DNA from: Actinomycetota bacterium | Lineage (GTDB): Bacteria; Actinomycetota; AC-67 | Assembly (NCBI GenBank): GCA_041658565.1 | Contig: JBAZZY010000016.1 | Span: 1 to 55,947, forward strand | Direction of reading: 5' to 3' | DNA: 55,947 nt | Shown: in pieces, positions 45,749-54,085 of the stretch | How the letters are laid out: the number at the start of each line of letters is the position of its first letter | Position numbering within the stretch: position 1 is the stretch's first letter | Notes under the pieces: model-generated | What the model saw: only the letters and a program-made list of their open reading frames with translations | Database searches by the model: none | Told to the model about the DNA's origin: nothing | Position numbers and translations under genes: made by a program

Positions 45749-48700
45749 ATGAAATGGATCTTGTGGGGAGACATCCTCGAACGACATGTCGTCGACAGTC
45801 TTGCCTCCGCGTTGCGGGCCGAGGGACACGACGTCGTTCACGTTCCGGTCCGGGAGCCCGGATACGTCCTTGATCCCGACGCGGAGACCGAGCGTCGGTG
45901 GGAGGCTTTGCTGGATGAAGCGCTCCCGGCCGACGCCTTGTTCAACTTCCGCGCAGACCACCTGACGCCGCGCCTTGTTGAGAAGCTGCGCGCGCAGGGC
46001 ACGGTCACGTTCGCCTGGCTTTCCGACGACCCGCTGCTCTACCAACTCGTCTACCGGCACTTCGTCGAGTCCTACGACGTAACTCTCCACACCGGCCGCG
46101 AAGACGTGCTTGCGTTCTACGAACAACGGCACGGCATCAAAGGCTTCTCATTCCCCTTCTGGACCGACGACGCGCGCTACCCGGCTCGCTGGGATCCGGA
46201 CGCGGCGGACATAGAACTGGGCTTTCTGGGGAACTGCACCGGACCAAGGCGAAACGGCCGCTACGATCTACTCGCGAGTCTCCCGTTCCGGACCCGGTTC
46301 TTCGGGCGGATGAATCGCGGTGACGAGGACTACGCAGGGATCGCCGGCGGCCTGCTGGCTCCCGATGAAATCTCCGAGGCAACAGCACGATTCCGCCTTG
46401 GATTGAGCATCCCCCAGGCGTTCGATGAAGCTGAGCCCCGGTTCTCATTCCCGGAACTTGTGGGATTCGGTGAGTTCTGCTTCCCGAGCCGGCTGATCGC
46501 GTACGCGGCAACGGGGGTCCCGTCGATCTCGCTGCAAGCAACCGCTTCGCCACTCGCATCGACGCTCACCGTCCGAACGAGAGCCGAGTTGGTTGGAATC
46601 GCCGCGGATCTGCTGGAGGATCCCGGGGCGCTCCTCGCGCTCTCTGCGTCCGTGCGCGCGGAGTTCGAAGCCTGCCTGAGCGCTCGAAGCCGTGTGGCGA
46701 TGCTGTCCGGCCTGCTTTCGGAAAGGCGGGACCTCGACGTCAGGACGCGCGCGAACCTCTGGCGACAATTCGGCGAAAGTCCCGTGTCGATCGCCTTACG
46801 ACGAACACGCCGCGCGGTTCCTAAGCCCCTCCCCCAACCGACCGAGACGACGGTGCTTGCGTTCCTTCGCGCTTCCGGCGTCGCACCGCGCCCGATCGAT
46901 CTGCATAGCGCAGGCAACGCTCTCGGAGTGCGGATCGCCGCCTTCGACGTGGACGCATGCCCGACACTCGCCCGAAACCCGTGGGGCCTTCGCGCCGGCG
47001 ACGGCCCGGTGGAGATCGACGGAGAACGTCTCGAGCGCCTCATCGAGCGAACGCGCGCGCGCGTCCTGCTCTTCGGCGACGGCTGCGCGCCGCGCGCCGA
47101 CACTATCGAACGTCTTCGGGTCGCGGGCACCACAACCGTCGGCGTCTGGTTCGAGTCGCCGACGAAGGCCGCCGGAGCTTTCGCAATGAGGTTCGATGCG
47201 ATCGCTACAAGCGACCCCTCTGCGATCGAGTTCTTCCAAGAGCGCGGCCTGCCTCCGATAGCACTACCCGAAGCCGCCTCCGCGGACCGGAGTGCGCGGC
47301 CTCCCGGCGTCCTGGTGCGCGGAGCGACGCCCGGCGCAGTAGCGCTCACATCCCGGTTGCAGGCGGCCGGCATTCCCGTCACTCCGGGACCGGAAGCCGA
47401 GATCGAACTGTTCTCAGCCGACACGGGCGAAAGCGCGGGTGCGGTCTTTGCGGCGGTTGCACGCGGCGCCCTCGTCATCGCACCAGCGCGCATTGCCCCG
47501 GAATCGCTCGACCCAAACGGCCAAATGCTGGTCTTCGAGAACCTCGCACAAGCAGTCGGGCTGTCCGCCTACTACGCCGCGCGTGCAGCGGAGTGCGACG
47601 AGATCCGCGCCGCAGCCGCGCGGCGAGCCGCAGAGTTCGGGTGGGATCATTGGCTGTCATCACTCCTCGGCGCGATCAAGGCGCCTGTGCCGACTTCAAC
47701 CGGAAGCATCGCGGTGCTCGGCTACTACGGCCGCGGCAATGCCGGCGACGAGCTGATCCTGGCCGGCCTTGCCGAGCGACTTCCCGACACGGACCTCCGG
47801 GTGATCGGATACGACGCTGCGGGAGTGGCCGCCGGACACAACCTTCCCGCCGTCAACATCGCAGACCTGGACGCTGCGCGCGAGCTCATCGCCGGCGCGA
47901 GCGCGTTCGTAATCGGCGGAGGCGGACTGATTCACGACTACGCCCTTCGATCCGACGATGCCTCGGCGTGGCTCTCTGGAGAAGCGCGGCCAAGAAGTCT
48001 TGCGGCGATCGCGCTCCTGGCCGCCACCGCAGCGCGCGCCGGCGTTCCGGTCGGGATATACGGCATCGGAATCGGGCCGCTCGAGACTTCACTCGGGCGA
48101 GCGCTCGCGCGGTACGTAGCCGAGACTGCGGCGTTCATCTCGGTTCGCGACGAAGGCTCGGCAGAGATCCTCCGAGAGTGCGGTTTCAGGGGGGATTTGC
48201 TCGTCGGAGCCGATCCAACCCTGACTATCACCCGGCCGGACCCGGCCGGGGTTCTCTCCGAACTCACAGGCCTGGAGTACGTGTTCGTCGCCGCGCGTCG
48301 CTGGCCGAACGCGCCCGATGATTTCCCGAGCCGGCTGGCGGCGCTATTGGATCAAACCATTGAACGATTCGGAGTCCGCGCCGTCTTCCTCGCGTTTCAG
48401 GCTCCGGGCGCCGGCGCCGACGACGCGGCGATGCACCGCGCGATCGCCGATCGAATGCGGAGGCGGGACGCCGCATTGCACCTGGATGGGTTGGATCACA
48501 ACGGGTTGCTCTGCGCGCTCGCCGGCGCGCGCGCCGGCATCGGCATGCGACTCCACGCGTCGATCCTCGCCAACTCCTTCGGAGTTCCGACCATCGGCAT
48601 TGCCTACGACCCAAAGATCCGCGCTCACTACCGGCAGGTCGGCCGGGACGCGCTGGCCTTCGGACTCGACTTCCAGGTCGAGGCGGCCGAGGCGGCACTC

Positions 48701-48919
48701 GCCGACCTGCTCGTCGCCGGCAAACGACAGCGCACCGACATCCAGAACGCGATCGCACCGCTGAAGCGACGCGCTGAGAGCATGACGGGAGCGTTCGATC
48801 AGTGGCTTGAGGGCCTCCCGGCGCGACTCCCGGCGCGCGCGCTCGATCTGGATTCGGAACTCGCCGACCTGCGGACGGCACTCGGCCGGACCCTCGCCGA
48901 TCCTCCGGCCGGCGCGTAG
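45749..48919 (+). CDS. CgeB-like glycosyltransferase fused to polysaccharide pyruvyltransferase
   Basis: This 1056-residue protein has three parts. Residues 1 to about 370 resemble CgeB/DUF3880-type glycosyltransferases (ADALFNFRADHLTP, TFAWLSDDPLLYQ, IELGFLGNCTGPR, FCFPSRLIAYAATGVPSISL). Residues about 385-645 look like a second, degenerate unit of similar plan (TVGVWFESPTKAAGAF; ends with a C-terminal HWLSSLLGAI). Residues about 650-1000 are a polysaccharide pyruvyltransferase of the CsaB/WcaK family: VLGYYGRGNAGDELIL, FVIGGGGLIHD, and GIGMRLHASILANSFGVP followed by GIAYDPKI. It should transfer a sugar and/or add a pyruvate ketal from PEP, making the glycan acidic. CsaB pyruvylates ManNAc in wall polymers that anchor S-layers. 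ATG at 45749 follows AAGGAAA. Confidence 0.83.
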   Translation: MKWILWGDILERHVVDSLASALRAEGHDVVHVPVREPGYVLDPDAETERRWEALLDEALPADALFNFRADHLTPRLVEKLRAQGTVTFAWLSDDPLLYQLVYRHFVESYDVTLHTGREDVLAFYEQRHGIKGFSFPFWTDDARYPARWDPDAADIELGFLGNCTGPRRNGRYDLLASLPFRTRFFGRMNRGDEDYAGIAGGLLAPDEISEATARFRLGLSIPQAFDEAEPRFSFPELVGFGEFCFPSRLIAYAATGVPSISLQATASPLASTLTVRTRAELVGIAADLLEDPGALLALSASVRAEFEACLSARSRVAMLSGLLSERRDLDVRTRANLWRQFGESPVSIALRRTRRAVPKPLPQPTETTVLAFLRASGVAPRPIDLHSAGNALGVRIAAFDVDACPTLARNPWGLRAGDGPVEIDGERLERLIERTRARVLLFGDGCAPRADTIERLRVAGTTTVGVWFESPTKAAGAFAMRFDAIATSDPSAIEFFQERGLPPIALPEAASADRSARPPGVLVRGATPGAVALTSRLQAAGIPVTPGPEAEIELFSADTGESAGAVFAAVARGALVIAPARIAPESLDPNGQMLVFENLAQAVGLSAYYAARAAECDEIRAAAARRAAEFGWDHWLSSLLGAIKAPVPTSTGSIAVLGYYGRGNAGDELILAGLAERLPDTDLRVIGYDAAGVAAGHNLPAVNIADLDAARELIAGASAFVIGGGGLIHDYALRSDDASAWLSGEARPRSLAAIALLAATAARAGVPVGIYGIGIGPLETSLGRALARYVAETAAFISVRDEGSAEILRECGFRGDLLVGADPTLTITRPDPAGVLSELTGLEYVFVAARRWPNAPDDFPSRLAALLDQTIERFGVRAVFLAFQAPGAGADDAAMHRAIADRMRRRDAALHLDGLDHNGLLCALAGARAGIGMRLHASILANSFGVPTIGIAYDPKIRAHYRQVGRDALAFGLDFQVEAAEAALADLLVAGKRQRTDIQNAIAPLKRRAESMTGAFDQWLEGLPARLPARALDLDSELADLRTALGRTLADPPAGA

Positions 48920-48941
48920 GCGGCGCTCAAACCCCGTCCGC

Positions 48942-48958
48942 CGGCGCTCTCGGCGCCG
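48942..48958 (+). terminator. GC hairpin after the pyruvyltransferase fusion gene
   Basis: CGGCGC and GCGCCG form a 6-base stem with a TCTCG loop 22 bases after the stop. No T-run follows. Confidence 0.3.
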
Positions 48959-48982
48959 ACACCTGAGCAGTATCGCCACGGG

Positions 48983-48988
48983 TATACT
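48983..48988 (+). promoter_or_regulatory. TATACT -10 element before the TPR-glycosyltransferase
   Basis: TATACT matches five of six -10 positions in the 143-base gap; the -35 region is weak. A transcript would have a leader of about 70 bases. Confidence 0.4.
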
Positions 48989-49036
48989 TTGCCGATCGAC
49001 CGTCGGCTGGATCTCCTCGCGCACGTACGCTCGAGC

Positions 49037-49066
49037 ATGATTGGCCGCGAGAAACCGCAACCGTGA
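49037..49066 (+). other. Possible 9-codon leader reading frame
   Basis: ATG at 49037 opens MIGREKPQP and stops at TGA 49064-49066, which overlaps the GTG start of the next gene (GTGA). It may be chance, or a translational coupling device for a gene that has no good ribosome site of its own. Confidence 0.25.
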
Positions 49067-51444
49067 CCAATATCTCCTCGACGACCAAGACTGCAGCCCG
49101 ACTCGCCGCGCGCGCCCTTGTCGACCGCGGCTCTCGCAGGCAGCTGGCAACGTATCCATCGCGCGCTTCCGCCCGGTTTCGCCGCTCGCGCACCGCGCGC
49201 ATGTTCTCGGCTGGGCTGAACCTGGCAAGCATCGTTGTCTCGGGCAACGAGAGACTTCCCATCACCAGTCGCATCGCGTTCGCGCGCGGCCTTGCCGCGT
49301 TGCGCCGTCGCGAAAAGGTCGCACGAGAGATCGCGCACGACCTTCGCGAAGAACGTGGGGAGTCGGGTGCGGGGTTCGCAATCGAAGCCGAGGCTCACCG
49401 GCGAGCAGAACGCATTGATGCGGCAGTAGCGGCGGCCAACGAGGCCGCCCGGCGATCTCCCGAGTCTGGAACCGTCCAGCGGATCGCAGGCATGGTTTCA
49501 CTGGCGTCGGGCGACTTCTCGACGGCGGCGCAAAGGCTGGCAATCGCAACACGGCGACGACCAAGAGATGCCGCAGTTCACCACGCCCTCGCGCGCGCCC
49601 TGCTGATGTCGGGAGGCGACGCCCTGCCGCACGCGGCGCGGGCGGTCGAGCTATCTCCGGGACAGGCTTCCTACGTCAAACTGCTTGGCAGCGTTCTCCG
49701 CCGTTCGGCGGACACCGAGCGCGCGCTTGAGCTACTGGACCGGAGCTTGCGCTCGCCCTCCGCGTCGCGCGCAGTTGTCGAGTCGATGGTCTCGGCGTTC
49801 CTGGACACCGACCGTCAGGATGACGCGATCGCTCTCATCCGGAAACGGGTGTCGCCGGAGGACCAGCCACGCTTGCTCGCTAAGGCCTTCCTAAACCTCC
49901 GTCGATACGAGGAGGCAGTCACCCACGCCGATCGAGCTATCGAGATCGATCCGCGCAATCCTTGGAACCACTACTTGCGCTCGAACGCGCTCCAAGGCAT
50001 GGGCAATCTGTCGGCGGCGCTCGCATCACTGCAAGACGCGCGCGCGCGCGGCGACGACTCGCGATTCGAACGACGCGAGCGGCATCTGTCCGGGCTGATG
50101 CGCACGTTGACGGGAGACTGGATTCCGACGGTTCCGGGAATCCCTGAAACGCTGCAGCCTGCTGCGCCCGACAGGGTGCTGCACCTGCTGGAGCGCACCC
50201 TCCCGCACCGGCAGTCGGGCTACACGGTGCGATCGATGTACACGGTGACGGCGCAACGAGACGCGGGCCTCGACCCGATCGTGGTCACGCGCCTCGGGTT
50301 CCCCAAGATCGACGGCGTTCACGAGTACGAGCCCCTCGAGACGGTCGGCGGCGTCCCGCACTACCGTTTGGAGCTTCCGGATATCGTCAACTATGCCGAA
50401 CTCCCTAAGGACGAGTACTTGGAGCGGTACGCGGCGGAAGCCGCGAAGGTCGTTCAGCGAGTACGGCCGGCGATGCTGCAACCCGCGTCGAGCTACTTCA
50501 ACGCGATGGTCGGACTAGCACTGAAACGCCGGTTCAACATCCCGATGGTGTATGAGGTACGCGGCTTCCAGGAGGACTCGTGGGCATCGCGTAGGGACGA
50601 CGCGCTCGGGACGGAGTTCTACGAAGGGCGCCTGCGCGCCGAGACGCTGTGCATGCAAGGCGCGGATCGCATCGTGACTCTCGCAGAGGTAATGAAAGAG
50701 GAGATCGCCGGCCGCGGTATCGACCCGGATCGGATTTGGATCATCCCAAACGCCGTAGACGTGGAGCACTTCACGCCGCGTGCACGCAACGACGCGCTCG
50801 CGCGCGACCTCGGTCTGCCCGGCGACCGCACCGTCCTGGGCTACATCTCCAGTCTGAGCGGTTACGAAGGTGTCGACACACTGCTGCGCGGAATCGCGGT
50901 CTTGCTCCAGCGCGGCGTGGCCGTGTCGGGACTCGTGGTCGGAGACGGACCCGAGTTGGAGCCCTTGCGACGCCTTGCCGGTGAACTCGGAATCACCGAA
51001 CACGTGCGAATCACCGGCCGGGTACCTCACGATCAGATCCTCGAGTACTACTCCCTTATCGACGTCTTCGTCGTTCCCCGCAAGAACCTTCGCGTGTGTC
51101 GGCTGGTCACACCACTCAAGCCGTTTGAGGCGATGGCGATGCAGCGAGCGCTCCTAGTGAGCAATGTGACCGCCCTCGAAGAGATCGCAGCACCAGGCGA
51201 ACGCGGCCTCTCGTTCGTAGCTGAGGATCCCGAGAGTCTCGCCGCGCAGGCAGAGGTGTTCGTTCGCGATCCGGAATTGCGGAATCAGATGGGCGCCGCA
51301 GCACGAGACTGGGTTACCCGCGAACGGACATGGACGCGAAACGCCGAGCGATACCGCGATCTGTACGAGAATTTGCTCTCAGAGCGAGGGCTTCGCCTCT
51401 CGGCCCCGCGATCCCCAGTCTCACCATCGGAGGTTTCCGGCTGA
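49063..51444 (+). CDS. TPR-repeat protein fused to GT4 glycosyltransferase
   Basis: The 793-residue protein combines a helical repeat region (about residues 110-345) with a GT4 glycosyltransferase (about 375-775). Repeats show TPR spacing, for example the unit containing RRYEEAVTHADRAIEIDPRN followed by PWNHYLRSNALQGMG. The GT part has YEVRGFQEDSWASR, IPNAVDVEHFTP, LGYISSLSGYEGVDTLLRG and the donor-site KPFEAMAMQRALLVSNVTALEEI. The repeats may bind partner enzymes of the glycan machinery. The first 45 residues are Arg/Ala-rich and the GTG start is uncertain; a later ATG at codon 47 (MFSAGLN) is possible. Confidence 0.82.
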   Translation: MTNISSTTKTAARLAARALVDRGSRRQLATYPSRASARFRRSRTARMFSAGLNLASIVVSGNERLPITSRIAFARGLAALRRREKVAREIAHDLREERGESGAGFAIEAEAHRRAERIDAAVAAANEAARRSPESGTVQRIAGMVSLASGDFSTAAQRLAIATRRRPRDAAVHHALARALLMSGGDALPHAARAVELSPGQASYVKLLGSVLRRSADTERALELLDRSLRSPSASRAVVESMVSAFLDTDRQDDAIALIRKRVSPEDQPRLLAKAFLNLRRYEEAVTHADRAIEIDPRNPWNHYLRSNALQGMGNLSAALASLQDARARGDDSRFERRERHLSGLMRTLTGDWIPTVPGIPETLQPAAPDRVLHLLERTLPHRQSGYTVRSMYTVTAQRDAGLDPIVVTRLGFPKIDGVHEYEPLETVGGVPHYRLELPDIVNYAELPKDEYLERYAAEAAKVVQRVRPAMLQPASSYFNAMVGLALKRRFNIPMVYEVRGFQEDSWASRRDDALGTEFYEGRLRAETLCMQGADRIVTLAEVMKEEIAGRGIDPDRIWIIPNAVDVEHFTPRARNDALARDLGLPGDRTVLGYISSLSGYEGVDTLLRGIAVLLQRGVAVSGLVVGDGPELEPLRRLAGELGITEHVRITGRVPHDQILEYYSLIDVFVVPRKNLRVCRLVTPLKPFEAMAMQRALLVSNVTALEEIAAPGERGLSFVAEDPESLAAQAEVFVRDPELRNQMGAAARDWVTRERTWTRNAERYRDLYENLLSERGLRLSAPRSPVSPSEVSG

Positions 51445-51458
51445 GTTCGGGGAAGACC

Positions 51459-52784
51459 GTGCCGGCAATCTGCGTGTTCGTCCGCAATCAGTTCCATCAC
51501 GATGCGCGCGTCACGCGCATATGTTCCAGCCTCCAAGAGCAAGGCTTCGAGACAACCGTCTTCGCGGTTGCGGCGGTCGGCGCCCCGGCGAGCGACTCAT
51601 GGGAGGACGGGCACCTGGTGGCGCGCGTGAACGTCGAAACGCCGATACATCGGAGTGCCCGGTTCGTTACCCGATCCCTCGCGACTCTCGTCCGCCGCCC
51701 AAAGCCTGCGCGCGCCGGAACAGACGTCTCTGCCCCGCGGGAGCGATCTCAGACGCAAACGAGTCTTCAGCCTGTGGGAACCGGGCGTAAATCCGCGCGC
51801 GCGCTCCTGCTCCCATTGAATCGCACATGGCAGAACGTCGCTTACGCAAGGGAGGCCGGGCGCAGAGCCGGGCGATTGCACCCGGTCGCCTACCACTGCA
51901 ACGATCTCAACACCGTGCTTGCAGGATGGGTCGCACGTCGGATTCACCCTGCCCCTTTGATCTACGACTCCCATGAGCTGTGGCCACATCGCAAGAGAGC
52001 CGACGCCGGACCCATCAAGACCTTTGTTGGGGAACTGGCGGATCGCTATTGGGCTCGGCGCGCCGACGCGGTCGTGACGGTCAACGACTCGATCGCCCAA
52101 CATATGCAACGCCGCTACCGCGTGCGGCAGGTGCACGTCGTGCGCAACCTCCCGGCAACGACGAGCCGCGTGGAGCCGGCAGCGGCGTATGCGATCGGAC
52201 ATGTACCTCGCCCCCGCCTGATGTACGTGGGCGGCGTCCAGACCCACCGCGGACTAGAGGAACTGATCGACGCGATGCCGCTGATCAAACACGGCACTCT
52301 TGTTGTAGTCGGCCCGGGAAACGACGCGTACCGCGGCGAACTCGAGGAGCGCGCGCGCAGCCGCCGGGTGGCCGACCGCGTCGTCTTCCACGGCCTCGTT
52401 CCCCACGCACAACTCGTCGGCGTTCTGGCAACCGGGGACATCGGCTTCGCGCTGATCAAGAACTTCTGCCTCTCGTATTACCTCTCGTTGCCCAACAAGC
52501 TCACCGAGTACATCCACGCGGGCCTCCCCGTCGTTGCGAGCGACTTCCCCGAGATGCGGTCGGTGGTGGAAGGCAACCAAGTGGGAATCGTGTGTGACCC
52601 ATCGGATCCTGCTGCGATCGCACGCAGCGTGAACGAACTGCTGGCCGACACAGAAGGCCTTGAGCGCATGAAGGCGAACGCGCGCGCGGCTGCACGCGAA
52701 CTCAACTGGGAACTTGAATCCAAGCGCTTGCTCGCGATCTATCGAGAACTGATCCCAGCCGACCGATGGCCGGTGAAGTCGTGA
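51459..52784 (+). CDS. GT4-family glycosyltransferase (tandem paralogue 1)
   Basis: A 441-residue GT-B protein whose N-terminus ICVFVRNQFHHDARVTRICS matches the two following genes. Other shared motifs are YHCNDLNTVLAG, IYDSHELWPH, MYVGGVQTHRGLEELI and the donor site LPNKLTEYIHAGLPVVASDF. A low-complexity insert rich in Arg, Ser, Thr and Gln (about residues 80-115) separates the two halves of the N-lobe. GTG at 51459 has a GGGGA site and begins the conserved strand; upstream codons lie in the preceding gene. Confidence 0.83.
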   Translation: MPAICVFVRNQFHHDARVTRICSSLQEQGFETTVFAVAAVGAPASDSWEDGHLVARVNVETPIHRSARFVTRSLATLVRRPKPARAGTDVSAPRERSQTQTSLQPVGTGRKSARALLLPLNRTWQNVAYAREAGRRAGRLHPVAYHCNDLNTVLAGWVARRIHPAPLIYDSHELWPHRKRADAGPIKTFVGELADRYWARRADAVVTVNDSIAQHMQRRYRVRQVHVVRNLPATTSRVEPAAAYAIGHVPRPRLMYVGGVQTHRGLEELIDAMPLIKHGTLVVVGPGNDAYRGELEERARSRRVADRVVFHGLVPHAQLVGVLATGDIGFALIKNFCLSYYLSLPNKLTEYIHAGLPVVASDFPEMRSVVEGNQVGIVCDPSDPAAIARSVNELLADTEGLERMKANARAAARELNWELESKRLLAIYRELIPADRWPVKS

Positions 52785-54037
52785 AGCGCGTCTGCATGCT
52801 CGTGCGCAACTCGCTGGAGTTCGATCCACGCGTCGAACGTGAGGCGGCAGCCCTTGCGCGCGCCGGGTACGACGTCACCATCATCGCCATATGGGAACCG
52901 GCGCGGACCGTCCGCAGGGAAGAGCGCAAGGGGTTTCGCATCCGCAGGGTGAGTCGCCGCCGCCCCGGATTCGACTTCATCACTTCTGTCGCCGGGCGCG
53001 CCGTCGGGCGCCTGCGTTCCGGGCACCACGATGGTTCCTCGGGGTCGCTCCCGGGCAGGCTCCCGGCTCTCGCGATCCGCGGCGCATCCCTGTGGATCGG
53101 ACGCGCGCTCAACCTTCTCCCCGCGATCACACAACGCTGGGCGATCGAATGGCGCATGGCGCTGGCCACCGCCGCCGCACGTCCCGACATCGTTCACGCG
53201 CACGACCTCAACACACTCGCCCCCGCGTCATGGGCCGCGCGTGTACGTCGCGCGAAACTCGTCTACGACTCCCACGAGATCTCTCCGGGTCTTCCCACGG
53301 TGCAAGATCCGGCACGCGTTTCGCGGTTCGAAGCACGCCTCATCCGACGCGCCGATGCAGTGATCCACACAACGCCGATGCGCGCGCGGTGGGCGGCCGA
53401 AACCTACGGGATTCGGACGCCGGTAGTCGTCCGAAACGTCCCCGAGGGATCATGCGAGATCGCTCCCGTGAACATCGCCGCGGAGATCGGCCTCCCACCC
53501 GGCACGCGAGTTGTCCTGCACCAAGGGAACATGCAACGAGACCGCGGACTCGAGGCGCTGATAACAGCCTTTGCGTCTCTCGACGAAGGCTTCGGGCTTC
53601 TGATGCTCGGCGGTGGGCGGCTGCGCCCGGGATTGGAGCAACTCGTCGCCTCCCTCGGGCTCGCTGAGCGGGTCAAGTTCCGAGCGTCGGTCCCTCACTC
53701 CGAGTTGTTGAGCTGGACGGCCGGAGCTTGGTGCGGCGCCTCACTCCTCGTCGATACGTGCCTGAACCACCGGTACTCGCTGCCCAACAAGCTGTTCGAG
53801 TATCTCGCCGTCGGTGTCCCACTGATCTGCTCGGACAACGAGGAAATCGGCGAGTTCGTGCGCGCGCACTCCTGCGGCGAAGTCTGCAATCCCTCCGACC
53901 CGGCGTCTGTGGCAGCCGCCATCCAATCGCTCGCCGCGCGCCACGACGCCGCCGCCGAGGCGGCACGCGCAGCCGGCAAGATCCACCGGTGGGAAGACGA
54001 AGAACGCGCCCTGCTGGACTTGTACGCGAACCTGTAG
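52781..54037 (+). CDS. GT4-family glycosyltransferase (tandem paralogue 2)
   Basis: This 418-residue enzyme starts VCMLVRNSLEFDPRVEREA and has VHAHDLNTLAPA, VYDSHEISPGLPT, VLHQGNMQRDRGLEALI and LPNKLFEYLAVGVPLICSDNEEI. GTG at 52781 overlaps the previous stop (GTGA) with GGTGA six bases upstream; ATG at 52766 is the alternative and would add five residues. Probably translated with its neighbour. Sugar specificity unknown. Confidence 0.83.
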   Translation: MKRVCMLVRNSLEFDPRVEREAAALARAGYDVTIIAIWEPARTVRREERKGFRIRRVSRRRPGFDFITSVAGRAVGRLRSGHHDGSSGSLPGRLPALAIRGASLWIGRALNLLPAITQRWAIEWRMALATAAARPDIVHAHDLNTLAPASWAARVRRAKLVYDSHEISPGLPTVQDPARVSRFEARLIRRADAVIHTTPMRARWAAETYGIRTPVVVRNVPEGSCEIAPVNIAAEIGLPPGTRVVLHQGNMQRDRGLEALITAFASLDEGFGLLMLGGGRLRPGLEQLVASLGLAERVKFRASVPHSELLSWTAGAWCGASLLVDTCLNHRYSLPNKLFEYLAVGVPLICSDNEEIGEFVRAHSCGEVCNPSDPASVAAAIQSLAARHDAAAEAARAAGKIHRWEDEERALLDLYANL

Positions 54038-54072
54038 CGATGCCGGTTCGCTCGCCGCATTCTTCCGACTGA

Positions 54073-54078
54073 TAGCCT
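54073..54078 (+). promoter_or_regulatory. TAGCCT -10 element, possible leaderless start
   Basis: TAGCCT (TANNNT pattern) ends seven bases before the ATG of the next glycosyltransferase, as expected for a leaderless transcript. No ribosome site of standard form precedes the ATG. The -35 region is not recognisable. Confidence 0.35.
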
Positions 54079-54085
54079 CGCAGGC

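Noticed and set aside
46330..47493. 387-codon minus-strand frame inside the pyruvyltransferase fusion gene
   Set aside because: Ser/Ala/Arg-rich shadow of the CgeB-like region; no start signals.
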